Assembly (NCBI RefSeq): GCF_029510815.1
Contig: NZ_CP120360.1
Coordinates: forward strand, 1,674,001-1,738,000
Reading direction: 5' to 3'
DNA from: Janibacter sp. DB-40
GTDB taxonomy: Bacteria > Actinomycetota > Actinomycetes > Actinomycetales > Dermatophilaceae
DNA: 64,000 nt
The position numbers and the translations under genes are program-made. Below the pieces are notes generated by a model. It was given only the letters and a program-made list of their open reading frames with translations, searched no databases and was not told the DNA's origin. Positions 20,007 to 27,540 of the stretch are shown here, one piece after another (the first letter of the stretch is position 1; every line of letters begins with the position of its first letter).

Positions 20007-20042
20007 GCGGAACGGTCCGCCACCGGCCCCGTCGAGGTGGCC

Positions 20043-20048
20043 TACCTT
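20043..20048 (+). promoter_or_regulatory. -10 box, leaderless type
   Basis: TACCTT is 6 nt before the GTG at 20055; this spacing decides between that start and a GTG at 20037. Confidence 0.45.
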
Positions 20049-20054
20049 GTCGGT

Positions 20055-20963
20055 GTGACCGAGACGCAGATCAGGACCGTGGCCGTCGTGGGCGCGGGCG
20101 CCATGGGAGCCATGTACGCCGCGCACTTCGTCGAAGGGGGCATGGAGACCGCGCTCGTGGCGTCGGGTGACCGCGCCGCCCGGCTCCGTGGCGCCCCGAC
20201 CACGGTCAACGGTGAGCCACTGCGCGCACGCGTGGTCGAGCCGGGAGTGGACGACTTCCACGCCGACCTCGTCCTCGTCGCGGTGAAGCACCACGACCTG
20301 GCCGCCGCGCTCGACGACATCGCCCCCGTCGTCGGACCGGGGACGACCTTCGTCTCCGTGCTCAACGGCCTCGACAGCGAGGTGACGATCGCCGAGCGCT
20401 TCGGCAGCGACGGGGTCGTGCTGTGCATCGCCCTCGGTATGGCCGCCGGACGAGAGGGGTCCGAAGTCACCTACCTCTCCCCCGGCCACCTCGTGATCGG
20501 GACGTCACCCGGGCTGGCCGCCACCGAGCGGGTGCACGCGGTGGGTGCCGCCCTCGACGCTGCTGGTCTCGAGTGGCAGACCCCCGCGGACATGCGCCAC
20601 GAGATGTGGTGGAAGTTCATGGTCAACACCGCCATCAACCAGGCCTCGGCGGTCCTGCGCAGGCCGTACGCGGCATTCACCGACGAGGGACCGGCCCGCT
20701 CCCTCATGCTCGCCCTGGCCCACGAGGTCGTCGCGCTCTCCCGGGCGGAGGGAGTGCACCTCGGCGACGCCGACCTGACCCGGTGGGACAGCGTCCTGCG
20801 GGGCCTTCCCGGTGACGGGCTGACGTCGATGCTGCAGGACGTGGTGGCCGGTCGTCCCACCGAAGTCGCCCTCTTCGCGGACCGGGTGACCGCGCTCGGC
20901 CAGGAGCACGGCATCCCGACCCCGTACAACCAGATGGTCTCCTGGATTCTCGCCGCCCGCTGA
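20055..20963 (+). CDS. Ketopantoate reductase-family protein (PanE/ApbA)
   Basis: A 302-residue NADPH-dependent 2-oxoacid reductase-like protein. The Rossmann motif VVGAGAMGAMYAAHF is near the N-terminus; the family lysine of LVAVKHHD and the WWKFMVNTAINQASA helix with its Asn/Lys pair are present. It may make pantoate for CoA synthesis, but several paralogues with other substrates exist and no pan genes are nearby, so the symbol is withheld. Confidence 0.8.
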   Translation: MTETQIRTVAVVGAGAMGAMYAAHFVEGGMETALVASGDRAARLRGAPTTVNGEPLRARVVEPGVDDFHADLVLVAVKHHDLAAALDDIAPVVGPGTTFVSVLNGLDSEVTIAERFGSDGVVLCIALGMAAGREGSEVTYLSPGHLVIGTSPGLAATERVHAVGAALDAAGLEWQTPADMRHEMWWKFMVNTAINQASAVLRRPYAAFTDEGPARSLMLALAHEVVALSRAEGVHLGDADLTRWDSVLRGLPGDGLTSMLQDVVAGRPTEVALFADRVTALGQEHGIPTPYNQMVSWILAAR

Positions 20964-20969
20964 GCGCAC

Positions 20970-21302
20970 TCAGCGTCGGTCCCGCACGAGCCGGCGCACC
21001 TCCACCTCGTACCGACTGGCGGGACCACCGGGGGTCCTGAAGAAGCGTCGACGCAGCGCCCCCTCGACCCGCGCTCGGTCACCGTCGACGAAGCGCGCCG
21101 CAGCCCGTCGTGCGCCCGCCGACCAGCAGGCGCAGTCGATGGTGTCGACCGGACCGCCGGTTGCCCTGGTGACGACGAGCCGGAGCGTCACCAGCTCGTC
21201 ACCGCTCGGCAGCTCCCGCGTGGTGGGCGCACCGCTGATCCGTCCGGTCAGCTCGATGTGGTTGATCTCGTCGACATCGTGGATCGTCGTGCCTCGGGCC
21301 AT
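20970..21302 (-). CDS. Single-stranded DNA-binding protein-like OB-fold protein
   Basis: A 110-residue protein with an SSB-type OB fold: a NHIELTGRISGAPTTRELPSG opening, then VTLRLVVTR and a mid-strand ACWS, ending in a basic EVRRLVRDRR tail. It is shorter than housekeeping SSB and lacks the acidic C-terminal tip that recruits partners, so it is a secondary SSB-like protein rather than the replication SSB. The ATG follows GGGGGAG. It is divergent from the sulfur operon leader and convergent with the reductase gene, 6 bp away. Confidence 0.75.
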   Translation of the reverse strand: MARGTTIHDVDEINHIELTGRISGAPTTRELPSGDELVTLRLVVTRATGGPVDTIDCACWSAGARRAAARFVDGDRARVEGALRRRFFRTPGGPASRYEVEVRRLVRDRR

Positions 21303-21572
21303 GCCACTCCCCCGCTTTCGGTTGTTCGTCCACCTCCAGAATCGTTGTCCCGCAACGCGTGCGGGAAGCAGTTCGACAAGCTGTGGATGCCGGCGCGATG
21401 AGCTGTATGGCTGTGGACGCCCGGCCCAACTGGCGAGACACGAATTGACCGGCGAGCGGTTGCAGGCTTCTACTGGGAGCACCCATCCAGAGCGGCCGAG
21501 AGATCTGGCTCGACGACGCCGCAGCAACCACCCTCCGGGGCAGGTGCTCACGCCAGGATCGATGGAGGATCG
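21303..21572. other. Divergent intergenic region without genes
   Basis: About 270 bp between the SSB-like gene and the leader peptide. It contains a short hairpin, CCCGCA-ACGCG-TGCGGG (21349-21365), and the promoter described separately. No credible protein-coding frame or structured RNA gene was found. Confidence 0.5.
21445..21474 (+). promoter_or_regulatory. Promoter of the sulfur operon
   Basis: TTGACC (21445-21450) and TCTACT (21469-21474) are separated by 18 bp, a good housekeeping-type match. Transcription would begin near 21481, about 90 nt before the leader peptide. Confidence 0.5.
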
Positions 21573-21692
21573 ATGCACCACTCCGGGTCCGCTGTGACCA
21601 CTCCCCTGCGCCCTGCTTTCGAGCAGGAGCTCTTCAGCCGCCGCATCGTCGACCTCATGCGTCGCGGCGTCAGCGCCTGTCGCGCCATCTGA
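21573..21692 (+). CDS. Leader peptide of the sulfur operon, 39 residues
   Basis: A short reading frame with its own GGAGG (21564-21568) 4 nt before the ATG. The C-terminus reads RRIVDLMRRGVSACRAI, matching my recollection of the actinobacterial leader-peptide pattern ([RH]-x-VDL-x-R-x-x-S-A-x-C-R) found upstream of cysteine and sulfur-assimilation genes. One cysteine codon (TGT 21678-21680) lies four codons before the stop, where ribosome pausing would expose or hide the following hairpins. It ends 119 bp before the flavin reductase gene. Its role as a sensor of cysteine supply is inferred. Confidence 0.75.
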   Translation: MHHSGSAVTTPLRPAFEQELFSRRIVDLMRRGVSACRAI

Positions 21693-21694
21693 CG

Positions 21695-21739
21695 ACGGCC
21701 GCCGCCGTTCCCCCGAGCCTTCTCGCCCAGCGCGAGAAG
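21695..21739 (+). promoter_or_regulatory. Two hairpins after the leader peptide
   Basis: ACGGC-CGCC-GCCGT (21695-21708) begins 3 nt after the leader stop codon, and CTTCTCGC-CCAGC-GCGAGAAG (21719-21739) has an 8-bp stem. Neither is followed by a T tract. They may act as attenuator elements whose folding depends on where the ribosome pauses. Confidence 0.5.
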
Positions 21740-21794
21740 CCCCCTCGTCATGACGTGGCCCGGCCAAGCGCGATCACGCCTGCACTCACACACA

Positions 21795-21807
21795 CCTCCT
21801 GAGGAGG
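21795..21807 (+). promoter_or_regulatory. Hairpin masking the flavin reductase ribosome-binding site
   Basis: CCTCC-TGA-GGAGG folds the strong Shine-Dalgarno GGAGG (21803-21807), 4 nt before the ATG at 21812, onto an upstream anti-Shine-Dalgarno. This would keep translation low unless an upstream event opens it. Confidence 0.6.
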
Positions 21808-21811
21808 ACCC

Positions 21812-22330
21812 ATGAGCACTCCCCTCGTCGACGTCCTCGAACCACTCGACCTGCGTGATGTCTTCCGTGGCGCCGCCGCGAGCACTTGGGTCGTCACCGG
21901 CAGCTCGAGCGCCGGACACGTCGGCTTCACCGCGATCTCGATCGTCTCGGTCTCGGTCGACCCACCGCTCGTCAGCTTCAACATCTCCAAGACGTCGAGC
22001 TCCCTGGCGACCATCAGCCGGTCCCGCAGGGCTGCGCTCCACCTCTTGTCGGACGAGCAGCATTCCGTCGCAAGCAGGTTCGCTGGCCACCGGGACCGCC
22101 GCTTCGTCGAGGACGGCACCTGGTCCGTGGACGACGGAGGCCTCCCGCTCATCCACGGAGGCGCAGCGCGCCTCGTCACCGAGATCGTTGACCTCGTCGA
22201 CGTGGGCGACAGCTTCATCGCCGTCGCGCGCGTCGACACCGCCGACATCACCGGACGCCCGCCACTGGTGCACCACGCCGGTGGCTACCACCCCCTGAGC
22301 GCCCTCACCACGACCCCGAACGGAGCCTGA
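21812..22330 (+). CDS. Flavin reductase family protein (FMN reductase partner of SfnG)
   Basis: A 172-residue FMN-binding split-barrel protein: an N-terminal GAAASTWVVTG and GHVGFTAISIVSVSVDPPLVSF make the flavin pocket of the HpaC/DIM6 family, and a late histidine pair VHHAGGYHPL is near 155. It would reduce FMN with NAD(P)H and hand FMNH2 to the monooxygenase encoded 2 bp downstream. First structural gene of the operon; its ribosome-binding site sits in a hairpin. Confidence 0.88.
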   Translation: MSTPLVDVLEPLDLRDVFRGAAASTWVVTGSSSAGHVGFTAISIVSVSVDPPLVSFNISKTSSSLATISRSRRAALHLLSDEQHSVASRFAGHRDRRFVEDGTWSVDDGGLPLIHGGAARLVTEIVDLVDVGDSFIAVARVDTADITGRPPLVHHAGGYHPLSALTTTPNGA

Positions 22331-22332
22331 CC

Positions 22333-23448
22333 TTGGCCTTCCCCGACCCCCTGAACTTCGCCTACTGGGTGCCCAACGTCTCCGGTGGCCTCGTCGTCTC
22401 CGACATCGAGCAGCGCACCGACCACTCCCCCGAGTACAACCGCGACGTCGCCCGTACCGCCGAGCAGGTCGGCTTCGACTACGCCCTGACCCAGGTGCGC
22501 TACCTCGCGTCCTACGGCGCCGATGCCCAGCACGAGTCGGTGTCCTTCTCACTCGACCTACTCGCTGCGACGGAGCGGCTAAAGGTCATCGCCGCCGTGC
22601 ACCCCGGTCAGTGGCCGGCGCACATCCTCGCGAAACTCGCCGCCACGGCGCAGACCACGAGCGGGAACCGACTGGCGCTCAACGTCGTCTCCGGCTGGTT
22701 CAAGAAGGAGTACACCGAGCTCGGTCTCGACTGGCTCGACCACGAGGAGCGTTACCGCCGCGCGGCGGAGTTCATCGAGGTCCTGCGGGGGCTGTGGGAC
22801 CAGGAGGGCTTCACCTACCGCGGTGACTTCTACCGCACGAGGGACGTCACCTTCCGGCCGCAGCCGCAGACCAACCCCGAGATCTTCCAGGGCGGCAACT
22901 CCACCTCGGCCCAGGCCATGGCCGGCCGTCTGTCCGACTGGTACCTCATGAACGGCAAGACGATCGAGGGCGCAGCCGAGCAGGTCGCGGCCGTGCGCGA
23001 GCAGGCCGCCAAGCACGGGCGACGGGTCCGCTTCGGGCTCAACGGGTTCGCAGTCGTCCGTGACACCGAGGCAGAGGCCGTGGCCGTCGTGGACGAGATC
23101 ATCGCCAGGGCCGACGTCGACAAGGTCAACGACTTCGGCGAGGCCGTGAAGCAGGCGGGCAGTGCCACGGCCGACAAGAAGGGCATGTGGGCCGACAGCG
23201 AGTTCAAGGACCTCGTCCAGTACAACGACGGGTTCCGCACCGGCCTGATCGGCACTCCCGAGCAGGTTGCCGAGCGGATCATCGAGTACAAGAAGGTCGG
23301 CATCGACCTCGTCCTCACGGGGTTCCTCCACGTCCGGGAGGACGTCGAGAGGTTCGGCAGACAGGTCATCCCGATCGTGCGCGAGCTCGAGAAGGACCTG
23401 CCCGAGGAGCTGCGCTCCACCGATGAGCTCGTCGGAGCGTCGCGATGA
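22333..23448 (+). CDS. sfnG: FMNH2-dependent dimethylsulfone monooxygenase
   Basis: A 371-residue bacterial-luciferase-like monooxygenase. FAYWVPNVSGGLVVS, YALTQVRYLASYGA, LNVVSGWFKKEYT, PEIFQGGNSTSAQ and VQYNDGFRTGLIGTP follow the SfnG pattern closely, more so than SsuD or MsuD. The enzyme converts dimethylsulfone to methanesulfinate, releasing sulfur for assimilation. It starts with TTG, 2 nt after the reductase stop, with GGAG upstream. No ssuD/msuD gene is nearby in this window to continue the pathway. Confidence 0.9.
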   Translation: MAFPDPLNFAYWVPNVSGGLVVSDIEQRTDHSPEYNRDVARTAEQVGFDYALTQVRYLASYGADAQHESVSFSLDLLAATERLKVIAAVHPGQWPAHILAKLAATAQTTSGNRLALNVVSGWFKKEYTELGLDWLDHEERYRRAAEFIEVLRGLWDQEGFTYRGDFYRTRDVTFRPQPQTNPEIFQGGNSTSAQAMAGRLSDWYLMNGKTIEGAAEQVAAVREQAAKHGRRVRFGLNGFAVVRDTEAEAVAVVDEIIARADVDKVNDFGEAVKQAGSATADKKGMWADSEFKDLVQYNDGFRTGLIGTPEQVAERIIEYKKVGIDLVLTGFLHVREDVERFGRQVIPIVRELEKDLPEELRSTDELVGASR

Positions 23449-23975
23449 GCGACGCGAGGGCGCTGCCCACGGCGGAGGAGCTGAGGGCCCTGCAGAAGCC
23501 GCTGAAGCAGCTCTACCGGGACGAGCCGGAGCAGGCACTCGTGACCAGCTCGGCCTCCGTGAACCTCGCCGACGACGGCATCGCGGCCGTCATCGACGGA
23601 GCAGGTGGGCGTTCCCGTGCGGGGTTGCACCCGGTGGCCGGTGGTGACGGCAGCGAGGCCTGCTCCGCGGACATCCTGCTCGAGGCACTCGCCGCCTGCG
23701 CGGGGGTGACCCTGCGCTCCGTGGCCACCGCGATGCGCGTGACCCTGCGCTCGGGCACGATCCGGGCAATCGGCACCTGGGACGGGCGCGGCACCCTCGG
23801 CGTCGACAGGGAGGTGCCGGTGGGCCTCACCGGCGTGCGCCTCGAGTTCGCGCTCGACACGGACGCCGACGAGGCGACGACCGCGAAGCTGCTCGACCTC
23901 ACCGAGCAGTACTGCGTCATCGCCCAGACACTGCACGCACCCCCGCCACTCGAGGTCGCACTGGTCCGGGAGTGA
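23445..23975 (+). CDS. OsmC-family protein
   Basis: A 176-residue OsmC/Ohr-fold protein. The two redox cysteines are in LAACAGVTLRS (near 85) and EQYCVIAQTL (near 160), the usual spacing for peroxide or organic hydroperoxide reduction. The GTSS-like substrate pocket of Ohr is not obvious. It overlaps sfnG by ATGA, so it is part of the sulfur operon and may deal with reactive sulfur or peroxide by-products of the flavin enzymes. Confidence 0.85.
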   Translation: MSDARALPTAEELRALQKPLKQLYRDEPEQALVTSSASVNLADDGIAAVIDGAGGRSRAGLHPVAGGDGSEACSADILLEALAACAGVTLRSVATAMRVTLRSGTIRAIGTWDGRGTLGVDREVPVGLTGVRLEFALDTDADEATTAKLLDLTEQYCVIAQTLHAPPPLEVALVRE

Positions 23976-23988
23976 GATCCTTGGAGCG

Positions 23989-24432
23989 ATGAGCGAGCTC
24001 CGCGTCCCTCCCGGGCCGGGGATCCCCGACGGCGTCGTGGTCCCCGGCGCGGAGCTGTCCGAGCAGTTCAGCCGCGCCAGCGGCCCCGGCGGCCAGGGTG
24101 TGAACACGACGGACTCGCGCGTGCAGCTCTCCCTGGACCTGGGCACGACGAGCGCACTGACCGACTGCCAACGGGAACGCGCCCTCGCGCGCTTGTCGGG
24201 ACGTCTCGTCGGCACGGTGCTGACCATCGACGCCGCAGAGCACCGTTCCCAGCGGCGCAACCGCGCCGCGGCCCGCGAGCGGATGGCCGACCTCCTCCGG
24301 TGGGCCCTGGCCCCTCCTCCCCCACCGCGACGGCCCACCAAGCGCACCCGCGGGTCCCAGCGACGACGGCTCGACGCCAAGCGGCGGCGCTCGGACCTGA
24401 AGAAGCAGCGAGGGCGCCCCGGTCAGGAGTAG
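23989..24432 (+). CDS. arfB: Alternative ribosome-rescue factor ArfB (peptidyl-tRNA hydrolase, GGQ)
   Basis: A 147-residue release-factor-like protein with the catalytic GGQ at 34-36 (ASGPGGQGVNTTDSRVQL) and a highly basic C-terminal tail (from about 100: RRPTKRTRGSQRRR and later) that in ArfB plugs the empty mRNA channel of stalled ribosomes. It hydrolyses peptidyl-tRNA on non-stop complexes. It lies 13 bp after the OsmC gene and is possibly co-transcribed with the sulfur operon. There are no release-factor codon-recognition domains. Confidence 0.92.
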   Translation: MSELRVPPGPGIPDGVVVPGAELSEQFSRASGPGGQGVNTTDSRVQLSLDLGTTSALTDCQRERALARLSGRLVGTVLTIDAAEHRSQRRNRAAARERMADLLRWALAPPPPPRRPTKRTRGSQRRRLDAKRRRSDLKKQRGRPGQE

Positions 24433-24471
24433 GCCCGTGACAACGCCCGCGACGCGCAGGAGGATGGAGGC

Positions 24472-25215
24472 ATGAGGATCGCCATCGCCGGTGGAACGGG
24501 CGTCGTCGGGCGCCACGTCGTCTGGACGGTGCGTGGCCGTGGCCACGACGCGGTCGTCATGGCCCGCTCCACGGGAACCGACCTGTACGCCGGCGTGGGC
24601 ATCGATGAGCGGCTGACCGGGGTGGAGGCCATCATCGACGCCACCTCCGTGCAGGCCGTCTCGGCACGCGCATCCGTCGACTTCTTCCGCACCGTGACCC
24701 AGCACCTCGTCACCGCCGGTCGTCGTTGCGGCATCCGCCACCACGTGGCGGTGTCGATCATCGGGGCCCGGGAGGCCCCCTTCGGCTACTACGCCGGCAA
24801 GCAGGCCCAGGAGGACCTCGTCCTCGCCCAGCCCAACGGCACCGTCGTGCGCGCGGCCCAGTTCCACGACTTCGCGCACCAGGTGATGGCCCGGACCAGG
24901 ATCGGGCCGGTCTTCGCCATCCCCGTCATGCGCTCCCAGCCGGTCGCGACCGCCGAGGTCGCCGGCCTGCTCGTCGACGTCGCGGAGCAGGCACCGCAGG
25001 GGGACGGTCCCGAGATCGCCGGTCCGCAGGAGCTGCGGGTGGCGGACATGGCCCGGCAGGTCCTGCAGCACGAAGGGAGTCGCGGCCGCGTCATCGAGGT
25101 CCCCTTCCCCGGCCGTTTCGGTCGAGCGATGCGGGACGGCACGCTGGTGGCGCGTGCCGGGACACGACTGGGCCGACAGACCTTCGACGAGTGGTTGGGG
25201 CAGCAGGGACGCTGA
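24472..25215 (+). CDS. NAD(P)-binding atypical SDR (NmrA-like)
   Basis: A 247-residue Rossmann protein beginning MRIAIAGGTGVVGRHVV, the atypical/extended SDR glycine motif. GYYAGKQAQED provides the YxxxK-like pair near 105-109. The family includes NmrA sensors and NAD(P)H-binding reductases; no substrate can be assigned. AGGAGG precedes the ATG. Confidence 0.8.
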   Translation: MRIAIAGGTGVVGRHVVWTVRGRGHDAVVMARSTGTDLYAGVGIDERLTGVEAIIDATSVQAVSARASVDFFRTVTQHLVTAGRRCGIRHHVAVSIIGAREAPFGYYAGKQAQEDLVLAQPNGTVVRAAQFHDFAHQVMARTRIGPVFAIPVMRSQPVATAEVAGLLVDVAEQAPQGDGPEIAGPQELRVADMARQVLQHEGSRGRVIEVPFPGRFGRAMRDGTLVARAGTRLGRQTFDEWLGQQGR

Positions 25216-25224
25216 CGCGGGCGA

Positions 25225-25230
25225 TAGGTT
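25225..25230 (+). promoter_or_regulatory. -10 box for the NYN gene, leaderless type
   Basis: TAGGTT is 6 nt before the ATG at 25237. Confidence 0.5.
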
Positions 25231-25236
25231 GCCGAC

Positions 25237-26157
25237 ATGGATGCCGACGCCAGTACCTCCACCCGGATCGCCGTGCTGATCGACTGCGACAACGTCTCCA
25301 GCAGGCACACCTCCGCCGTCCTGGAGGAGCTGGCCAAGTACGGCACGCCCACGGTCAAGCGGGCCTACGGGGACTGGACCACCACCCAGCTCGGGGGGTG
25401 GAAGGAAATGCTCCTGCGCCACGCCGTCCAACCGGTCCAGCAGTTCCCGAACAGCACGGGGAAGAACGCCAGCGACTCGACCTTGATCATCGACGCAATG
25501 GACCTGCTGTGGCAGGGCAATGTCGATGCCTTCGCCCTCGTCTCCTCCGACTCGGACTTCACTCGTCTGGCCACCCGGCTGCGTGAGTCCGGAAAGCGCG
25601 TCTTCGGCGTCGGGGAGGGAAAGACTCCGGATCCCCTGCGACGCGCCGTTGACCAGTTCATTCAGATCGAGTTGCTCGTCGAGTCGGATCAACCCACGCG
25701 GACGGCAGCCGACGAGCCCCAAGCCACGCGTAACGGCGCCGCCGACAGCACCCGCGATGAGGCGTCGGGGGACAACAGCAACTCGAAGACGCAGGCGGAT
25801 CTTCAATCCAAGTTGACCAAGGCGGTCAACGCCAGTCTGGGAGACAACGGGTGGACCAATCTCTCAGCCCTCGGGCAGCATCTCCAGCGGACCAACCCAG
25901 ATTTCGACTCCCGCGCGTTCGGTCACCAGAAATTGGTCACGCTCGTGGAAGACCAGAACTATCTGGAGACCAAACGATCCGGGACGACGGTCCTCGTTCG
26001 GACCAAGCAAGGCGGCAAGCGGAAGAGTCCGGCGAAGAAGACAACTACCAAGGCCTCTGCGAAGTCGACCACGTCCGGGAAGTCTCCTGCCCAGACAGGC
26101 GCCACGAAGGGGACGACGGCGAGGAAGAGCGCCCCCGGAGCCTCGACGAAGGCCTGA
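25237..26157 (+). CDS. NYN-domain ribonuclease-like protein with LOTUS/OST-HTH domain
   Basis: A 306-residue protein with three parts. Residues 8-150 form a NYN/PIN-like nuclease domain with the acidic residues of IDCDNVS, DSTLIIDAMD and SSDSDF. Residues ~185-255 (LTKAVNASLGDNGWTNLSALG and following) match an OST-HTH/LOTUS RNA-binding winged helix. The tail is Lys/Ser/Thr-rich (KKTTTKASAKSTTSGKS). The build resembles LabA/DUF88-type proteins thought to cleave or bind RNA. G+C is visibly lower in the linker and tail, hinting at transfer. Confidence 0.85.
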   Translation: MDADASTSTRIAVLIDCDNVSSRHTSAVLEELAKYGTPTVKRAYGDWTTTQLGGWKEMLLRHAVQPVQQFPNSTGKNASDSTLIIDAMDLLWQGNVDAFALVSSDSDFTRLATRLRESGKRVFGVGEGKTPDPLRRAVDQFIQIELLVESDQPTRTAADEPQATRNGAADSTRDEASGDNSNSKTQADLQSKLTKAVNASLGDNGWTNLSALGQHLQRTNPDFDSRAFGHQKLVTLVEDQNYLETKRSGTTVLVRTKQGGKRKSPAKKTTTKASAKSTTSGKSPAQTGATKGTTARKSAPGASTKA

Positions 26158-26238
26158 TCCGTGCGCCCTGGTCACCCCCTTCCGCAGTAGGAGATGCGGC
26201 TCTAGACTACTCGCGGTTCACACCCTCGAGGAGACTCC

Positions 26239-27531
26239 ATGCCCCAGCTTCGGCGACGTCCGAACGGCACCGTTCGGACAGTGGTCGCCCTGTGCCTGAC
26301 CGCAGGCATTGCCTTCGCGCCCCCTGCTGCGGCGACGGTTCCGAGCGACGACCCGTCCCCCACCACGGCGTGGAGCGCCGACGGGGACCCCGGCGACGGT
26401 GACCACGGAGCACCGCTGAGCGGGAAGGGCCTCGAGGAGCAGGTGGCCGAGGCGGAGCGTCTCGCCGCGAAGCTGGCCGAGGACAACGAGGAGATCGCCG
26501 AGGCGGTCAAGGGTCTGAAGGAGTACTCGGAGCGCGTCAACAGCCTGCTGCAACGCCAGGCGGAGGCCCGGGAGAAGTACGAGCAGGCCAAGCGCGACGT
26601 GGACGAGGCGCAGCAGCAGCTCGAGCAGTTCCAGCAGCGGCTCGCCGATGGCGAGGCAGATCTGCGGGACTGGGCCTTCGACACCTACACGCAGTCCGGC
26701 GGCTACAGCGACACGTGGACGCTGTTCGAGTCGCTCACGAAGAAGTCGGGCAGCACCAGCGCAGGTGATCTGAGGTTCCTCACCGACGAGCGGATCCGCT
26801 CCGTCGACGTGGTCCAGCAGGAGACCGACATCCAGGCCGCGCTGACCGAGAAGAAGGAGTCGGCCGTGAGGTCGGCCTCCCAGGCCAAGAACGAGGCCAC
26901 CCGGGCCAAGGAGGAGGCCGACGAGGTGCTCGCGGAGCGCAAGACGTCCTTGGACGACCTGCGGGAGAAGCACGCCGAGGACCTGGCGGAGGCCGGTCCG
27001 GTCATCACCGCGCTCATCGGTCTGCCCGACGACGCCGCACAGGGCGCCGGTGACGAGCTGACCGAGACGCTCGAGAACCTCGGCCAGGACGTCACGGAGT
27101 TCGAGGACGCCAAGCCCTGCTCCACGAACACGCAGACGTACGCCAACGGCCAGATCCCGCCGGACGCGTTGTGCCCACTCCTCGGGGCCCCGGGTGAGTC
27201 ACTGCGGCCCGGCGCCGCGGCCGCCTTCAACGCGATGAGTCTGGCCTACCAGCGCGACACCGGACACCTGCTGTGCGTCACCGACAGCTACCGCTCGTAC
27301 GCGAACCAGGTGGTCACCAAGGCCTCCCGCGGCGGCTGGGCCGCCGCCCCCGGCACGAGCAACCACGGCGTCGGTGTGGCCCTCGACCTGTGCGGTGGCG
27401 TCAACAGCTTCGGCCACCCGGCACACCTGTGGATGCAGCAGAACGCCCCGCTGTACGGCTGGTTCCATCCCTCGTGGGCGGCCGCCGGAGGCTCCCTCCC
27501 CGAGCCGTGGCACTGGGAGTTCTCGGGCTGA
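26239..27531 (+). CDS. Secreted VanY-type D-alanyl-D-alanine carboxypeptidase with coiled coil
   Basis: 430 residues. A signal peptide (about 1-33, ending AFAPPAAA) is followed by a long charged coiled coil (about 60-265, rich in E/K/A/Q), then a peptidase M15 domain. Zinc and catalytic residues are in GTSNHGVGVALDL (near 371-383) and the terminal WHWEF. It would trim the last D-Ala from peptidoglycan stem peptides outside the membrane. The coiled coil resembles those of divisome-associated hydrolases and may mediate dimerisation. The ATG follows GAGGAG; TAGACT at 26202-26207 is a plausible -10. Confidence 0.88.
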   Translation: MPQLRRRPNGTVRTVVALCLTAGIAFAPPAAATVPSDDPSPTTAWSADGDPGDGDHGAPLSGKGLEEQVAEAERLAAKLAEDNEEIAEAVKGLKEYSERVNSLLQRQAEAREKYEQAKRDVDEAQQQLEQFQQRLADGEADLRDWAFDTYTQSGGYSDTWTLFESLTKKSGSTSAGDLRFLTDERIRSVDVVQQETDIQAALTEKKESAVRSASQAKNEATRAKEEADEVLAERKTSLDDLREKHAEDLAEAGPVITALIGLPDDAAQGAGDELTETLENLGQDVTEFEDAKPCSTNTQTYANGQIPPDALCPLLGAPGESLRPGAAAAFNAMSLAYQRDTGHLLCVTDSYRSYANQVVTKASRGGWAAAPGTSNHGVGVALDLCGGVNSFGHPAHLWMQQNAPLYGWFHPSWAAAGGSLPEPWHWEFSG

Positions 27532-27540
27532 CCCGATCGG

